Shown here: positions 58,789 through 64,000 of the stretch, one piece after another
How the letters are laid out: each line of letters starts with the position of its first letter
Position numbering within the stretch: position 1 is the first letter of the stretch
NCBI GenBank assembly: GCA_015680685.1
Contig: MNCI01017655.1
Coordinates: 130,991-194,990, forward strand
Source: Gnetum montanum
Taxonomy: Eukaryota > Streptophyta > Gnetopsida > Gnetales > Gnetaceae
DNA: 64,000 bases
Direction: 5' to 3'
Position numbers and translations under genes: made by a program
The notes under the pieces: generated by a model
Databases searched by the model: none
What the model was told of the DNA's origin: nothing
What the model saw: the letters and a program-made list of their open reading frames with translations, nothing else

Positions 58789-60180
58789 TCCCATCCTAAA
58801 ACCAAGAATTAATAAGTGTTTTTCATCTTTTTGTTTACAATTTCTTTTCACTTTCTCATTTCTTGATACAAACTTTTCCCATTCTTTTCAACTTTTATCA
58901 CACTTTGTTTTCATTTCCTTTGTCATTAATCTTGTTTGTGAATAAAACAACAAGATGTAGCCATTGGGATGAGATTTTCTCTATGTTATCAAAGTCCTAA
59001 AGAACTGATTATTTAGATAGTGAGGCCACAACATCCATCCATCCATCCCATCAATAAGAGGTTCTTACCACGGTCATAATGATATTCTTTTTCATCATCA
59101 AACTAATAATACACCTGTAATCATTGTGCTTGGATAGAAAAGTGAAGAACCAAGTGGGAATGCAAAGGGTGTGACATCAAGGGAATTTTTGGATTCTCTT
59201 GGATTGCTTCTATATGTTCTATCATGTTACTAAGGTTATAATTATATCCTTGTAAATCTAATGAAAAATGGGATTAAGAGTAAAATAAGTGTCACCTTAC
59301 CATGTCACTAGAAAGACATGTTACCCATTCCAAAATGTAGTCCTCTCGTAAGGTTGACACAGATAAAAATAAAATAAAAGGGCACTAAATACATTTCTAA
59401 GGGTCCCATTGGAAAGACATGTTACCCATGCCTAAAGGTTGGTGGCTTCTTAGAGATCAAAAAGAGAGAGACAGAAGTGCCATGAATAAACTCCTTCCTT
59501 GGATGAAATGTCAAGTGATGCTACTTCTTGCAATAGTGGTAGTCTCATGTTGTCAATCCAAGAGATAAAACAATGCAGTGTCACTGGAACATGGTTTGAA
59601 CTTGGCTTGAATCTTAGAAAGAAGGCATAATGATTACTTTAACCATTAATAACATACAAGGATTCATTATGCCTATGATAAGGCACCTCATGTCCCAATT
59701 TCTACAATACTTTATAAAATCCATCTCATCTCACTATCTGCATGATCATAATTTGTGGTTTTATGTAACATAGAGAAATTCTCTCAAATTGGTGGTTCTA
59801 ATATGTGTGTTTTATTCAATAGGTATGCATTGCATTCAACCCCTTTGGTGCCTACAGACATTTTTAGGTTTGGTTATAGAAGGGCATTAAGGGCTAAAGC
59901 CTACTTTGGGGAGGACCCACTTGTATAAATTTTTTAACTTGTACTTATTTAACACAACTGTATCATCTTGAACCTTCCAAGTGCATAAATTTCAATCTCA
60001 AAATCATCCCTTATCACAACCCATCTGTTCTATATCATGGACTCAATACCCTTTTCTTACATCTACCAAAGCTTTTAAATTTTGCAATTCCATCTTCTAA
60101 CATTATTAGTGCCTAAATATGAATTCTCACTTACCCTAGAACTTTGGACTTTACATGAAACCTTCTAACCAATCACAAAG
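58789..60180 (+). other. Conserved non-coding region (B)
   Basis: Shared blocks in order: GTGAGGCCACAACATCCATC (about 59020), GCAAAGGGTGTGACATCAAG (about 59162), AAAGACATGTTACCCATGCC (59411-59434), CTCATGTCCCAATTTCTACA (about 59687) and TACTTTGGGGAGGACCCACT (about 59902). No ORF is common to the copies. Confidence 0.6.
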
Positions 60181-60219
60181 CTTCATTTTCCATGTTGACT
60201 AGCCTCTTAAAGTGTAATT

Positions 60220-60320
60220 TTAATATCCTCAATATTAGGTACCCAATATTGGCTAGGAGTCAATATTGGCTACTTGATGTCAGGTACTTAATATCGGGTC
60301 AACAAAAACCTATAAATAGG
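60220..60320 (+). promoter_or_regulatory. Internal promoter-like box with LTR-type repeats (B)
   Basis: AATATTAGGTACCCAATATT (60231-60250, near-perfect palindrome), two CAATATTGGCTA words and TTAATATCGGG precede TATAAAT at 60311-60317. The words are those of the U3 box of B and unlike those of E. GGGGAGTTTTTGCATTTTTC follows. Confidence 0.65.
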
Positions 60321-60870
60321 ATCCACATGATGCTTCAAAATTCACTCTCATCAATTGAAGCTAGGGGAGTTTTTGCATTTTTCTTTGTTAACTAAGAGCT
60401 CTACACATCCAACTTCCACATGTGATATCTAGCTCCATACTACTTTGATTTCTATGGCTTTTAAACCAATTTGATCCCAAAATGTTCAATTTACTCGGGA
60501 AAGGATGCTTTTATGGAAAATTTGCACCAATTTTCAAAATTTTCTATCACCTAAAAGGTATTATAAGGGTAAGAATGTTAAAAACTTAAAGTATTTTAAT
60601 CAATAATCAATTGTATACATGCCAAAATCTTTAATTATCTTATCTAAGGAATCATAATCATCATTATAAGCCATACATAAGGGAAAAGAAACCAATTGTG
60701 AAGGGTCATAAAAGAAGTTAACACTTTTTGGGCATTTTTCTTAAAATTTTTCTAACTTTGCAATCACATGAACTAAAAAATTAATGGAACTAAGGACATG
60801 AGTAAGGTATAACCCTATTGATGATAAATGAAAAACACCTTAGTAACACCAAATCCTTAATTGATTACAA

Positions 60871-63616
60871 ATGGCCCCAAAAATAGGAGGACAAGAAGGA
60901 CCTTCGTAGGATGCAAGCAAATGCCCAAGAGGTGGTAGAGGCTAACTAGGAGAACAAGGCCCACTAGTTGCACATGAAGAAAAAGAGGCCCAATCATTTA
61001 GCATTCATCTAAAGGCCCTTATTACAGGATAGTTGATCCAAGCAAAGACTGCAAGACCAAAGGCTCAAGCATAGAGACAATGCCTCATGTTGTTCCAAGA
61101 ATTCCTCCAAGCCATCCATGAGTGATCCATGTTGACCAAAGTAATCATAGAAATGAACTTTAGGCCATTCATGGAATTTGTCCCTATGGTAGTCAAAACT
61201 TAGCTTCATGCATCGCCTCTATGGCACATTCTTTCTGAAAGTGGGGAATGGTACCTCAATGAGATGTACCAATTTTGGCATAATAAAGAGGAGGGCACCA
61301 CCATCAACATTGGTGAATTATTTATTTATTTCTTAATCAAGGCCATTACAAAGGCTCTAAACATACCAAATGTGATGGTCAAGGTAGCATACCTATCCAT
61401 AAGGTCTAACACAGAAACAAGGAAATTGTGGTTGAAGCAAGCATATAATAAAAAGGACAAAATATACAATGAACTAACTCTAGAAGAGAGAATTTATTTC
61501 AAGATCAGCACATACCATCTCTTCCCCACTAAAGGGCTTAATAGACTATCAACCTACATAGCCAGAGAAAGTGCAATCTTGATGGGTAGATACAATGCCA
61601 ACCTTGCTCAATTGTACTTGATGGAGATTCAATGGTGGTTTGAGGAAAGAAAGGTAGGGAATTTGACACTTCCATTTTCTTTCCTAATCAAAAAGTTGTG
61701 CAAGCATGTTAGAATCCTAGGTTATACCAATAATGTTCCCAAGAGGGTCCAAAATGCTTTGTTCTTTGAGTTTCTCAAACTAGCAACACCAAGAAAAGAT
61801 CTTGATGAAGAGCAAGAATAAGAACTAGAAAAGGAGCGAGAATAAAAACTAGAGAAGGAGCCAGATCAATGGCAAAAGTGGTAAGATCCACTACCACTAC
61901 CATAGGATTATAGGCTTGCAAGGAGCCATCTGTAACAAATTGCTAAAGCTCTCAGCTAGAGAAGTAGGGATGAATCCAACCTCTTTTGCATCATTGAAGC
62001 TACCATTCGGCCTATAGTTTTTGTCAATCCATCAAGGGGGTAGATTTCTTTGTAATCTAGAGGAGAAGCCCAATGGTCACAATAGATCTCTAGAAATGTC
62101 ACATCTTTCCAAGTGGTGCTCAAAATGAGATAAGATGCCACAATTATGGTCATGTAGCACCAAGATGTGGCAAGTGTAGCAAAAGTAATAACAGACCATA
62201 TTAAAGAATCATTTAATGTGCTTGTTGTGCCCTTGATGAACTTAACCAAAATCAAAGATGCACAGATGTTAGCTAGGACTTTGATGACTCTTGTGGCTCA
62301 TGAGGATGTGCTCGATAGTTTGCTACAAACTAGCCAAGTCATGACAACCCTCTTCCACATCCCCAGTGATGTCAATGCAATACAATCCAATCTCATAGGC
62401 ACCAAGGAAAAACTAGTCATGGTAGAGACCAAGCCAGAGCATGCAAAAGCATAAGTGCATCAATTATAGCAAGAGCTGGTTACCTTAAGATCCAAAAGAA
62501 GGGATCCTTCCCAATTTGTTATGCTTCACCAATTAGAGCAATTTCAAATAGAGTAGCTAGGCTAGTTAATTAAGCAAAACAAAGTGACTGAACAAGAAAA
62601 GGAGAAAGTGAGCTAGAATGCCTCAACCACCAAAGCCTAAGCACATGCTCATGTAAAGGCATTAACCACTGCACAAAAATAAAATAAGCAACTTGCTACT
62701 AATAATGCAAGGTTGACCACCATCAAGAAGCGAAAAAACATTTTGGAAGAAAGCATCCACAAGTTGAGGGAGCAACTAGTGAGGATCAACCAACACATAA
62801 GTAGATTAACCATAGAGAACTAAATCCTATTAATTGAGAAGGTATGTGCAATATGCTAAAATTCTAAAATTGAGATAAGTGTGTGGCAGAATGAGGCCAA
62901 GAAGCACGAGAAGCTGAAAGAGCACTTCTGGGACTAGATCGACATGTATAAGTAAATCAATGAAAAAGAAATCTAGATGGCAAAGGCCTGCATCAATTTC
63001 ATGTTAGCATAGAATCCTGACTGATAGCCCATCTTGGATAGATACACCTTGGTCCACCAAGCAAAAGTAAGAAAATAAGGACTTGCAGGTTGAAGATTTG
63101 AAGGAGTACATGGTGTTAGCTAACCTTTGTTATGCTAACCTTACCATGTTAATAGTAGGTTAACCTAGAAATGAATTGGAACAACAAGTAGTAGACACCT
63201 ATGCTTTATATGAGAAAGAGTTTGTAGATAGGAAAGATGTTCTACAAAAGCTCCATGTGGCAAACTCAAAACTAGAAACAATTAAGGCTCGCTACATTGG
63301 GTAGAGAGATGTAGCTTTAGACTTGGCCAACAGATTAATAGATAATCATGAATTGAGCGAAAAGGCTAGGGCTTTTGAGAAGGAATAGAGATAGTTCATG
63401 GTAAGGTATGTGAAAGCAAATTAGATGCTCCTAAAGTTGTCATGTCCATGGGATATACCAGTTCCAGCACACATTCGATCATTAAACTAGATGGTACATG
63501 ACCTAAGAATAGAGGAGGAAAAGTTGTAGGCACTCCTAAATTATTACAAATTCCATAATCTTAATGAGAAGGGAAAGTGGCAAATGGAAGATCCACCACC
63601 TCTGAGAACTACATAG
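60871..63616 (+). pseudogene. ORF2: globular domain plus coiled coil (B)
   Basis: It runs from ATGGCCCCAAAA to a TAG after PPPLRTT. A 185-codon open block (61264-61821) gives the best view of the globular domain: MYQFWHNKEEGTTINIGELF, then ELTLEERIYFKISTYHLFPT and GLNRLSTYIARESAILMG followed by NANLAQLYLMEIQWWF. This block aligns nearly residue for residue with E, so it has been under coding constraint. The rest is Lys/Glu/Gln/Leu-rich coiled coil with stops, including an open block at 62167-62454. No enzymatic motif. Same unknown family as in E; a relative of the env-like/plant transposon protein domain is possible. Confidence 0.78.
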
Positions 63617-63789
63617 CTTCCCCCAATTTTGTTGTTGTCATGTCATGTTCATTTTTGTTAAACACCACTACAACATAAAAGAGTAAGTTTGTGTGTCTAT
63701 CAAAGTCAATCAATAATCCCATACCTTCTCAATATTTTGTAAAGAACCTATTCCTCATTTTGTATAACTTGAGGATGATTTTTCATTCA

Positions 63790-63801
63790 ATTGTGGGGGT
63801 A
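63790..63801 (+). promoter_or_regulatory. Polypurine tract of B
   Basis: ATTGTGGGGGTA abuts the TGATGAG start of the 3' LTR; AACTTGAGGATGATTTTTCA lies upstream. Confidence 0.85.
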
Positions 63802-63941
63802 TGATGAGTCATGTTTTGGTAGGGCTCCGATATTAGATATCCAATAATGGGGCACAACCTTCAATGTTAGGGATCCGATATTACCCCTTCCATGCTAGCC
63901 TATAAATACAACCCTTGGATGCATGGTTTGGACAGAGATTT
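63802..63941 (+). repeat. 3' LTR of B, first 140 bp
   Basis: It matches the 5' LTR through TATAAAT (63901-63907) and the GCATGGTTTGGACAGA segment, then is cut by J. Confidence 0.88.
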
Positions 63942-64000
63942 TGATGAGACGCGACCTGCATGTGCAGCGATATCGCGTACGCGATATCGCGTCTTTCCCT
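63942..64000 (+). mobile_element. J: start of another LTR element inserted in the LTR of B
   Basis: TGATGAGACGCGACCTGC followed at 63967-63990 by the same perfect 24-bp palindrome as in the 3' LTR of C. This is the 5' terminus of a C/E-type LTR; the rest is off the window. Confidence 0.85.

Larger units (their letters stand above)
55308..63941 (+). mobile_element. B: pol-less LTR element, 3' LTR interrupted by J
   Basis: 5' LTR, PBS, gag, conserved non-coding region, internal promoter, ORF2, PPT and the first 140 bp of the 3' LTR. No protease or pol. It is inserted in K (left flank AATCA); the right flank is off the window. Confidence 0.88.

Overview
The window is AT-rich plant nuclear DNA built almost entirely of nested Ty3/gypsy LTR retrotransposons. 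I see no host gene, tRNA, rRNA, CRISPR array or bacterial feature. A plant is indicated by primer-binding sites matching the 3' end of plant tRNA-Asp (TGGCGCCGTTGCCGGGGA and decayed forms), Athila-like gag, protease and pol remnants, and a LINE fragment. Stacked insertions with no gene in 64 kb suggest a large, repeat-rich genome; I cannot name the species.

Layout. 1-3250 (-): Tat-like gypsy fragment (gag, protease, RNase H, RT). 3930-14050 (+): 'A/L', a decayed element with gag, RT-RNase H-integrase, a long non-coding region and a second ORF (ORF2). 14924-15856 (-): solo LTR 'H' (TSD ATTAT) inside unrecognised sequence. 17829-18975 (-): LINE 3' fragment, partly duplicated in tandem. 18995-23541 plus 32025-32290 (+): 'G', with gag, protease and a piece of RT, split by 'E' (23542-32019, -, TSD CTAGC). 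32680-34090: degenerate repeat array. 34107-40721 (-): 'F'. 40722-42335 (-): copia-like LTR material. 42648-50275 (+): 'C', the youngest complete element (TSD CTGAG) with the only large intact ORF, a 1114-residue Gag-protease. 50290 onward (-): 'K', interrupted at 55308 by 'B' (+), whose 3' LTR is cut at 63942 by 'J'.

C, E, F, H, J, K, B, A/L and G belong to one superfamily with LTRs of about 0.85-1.1 kb (TGATGAG...CTCATCA) and a tRNA-Asp PBS. Several copies (C, E, B, F) lack RT and integrase; pol is seen only in A/L and G. Internal order, where preserved: gag (with or without protease), G-rich tract, 1-2 kb of conserved non-coding sequence, internal TATA promoter, leader ending in a splice-acceptor-like site, ORF2 (globular N-terminus plus long coiled coil), polypurine tract, 3' LTR.

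The most striking feature is a box of short palindromic or tandem repeats at the very start of U3, just upstream of the TATA box. Its sequence differs in every lineage while its position stays fixed. In E, B, A/L and K a box of the same lineage-specific type recurs upstream of the internal TATA that precedes ORF2. This looks like a two-promoter system in which both promoters carry a matching, rapidly replaced cis-element.
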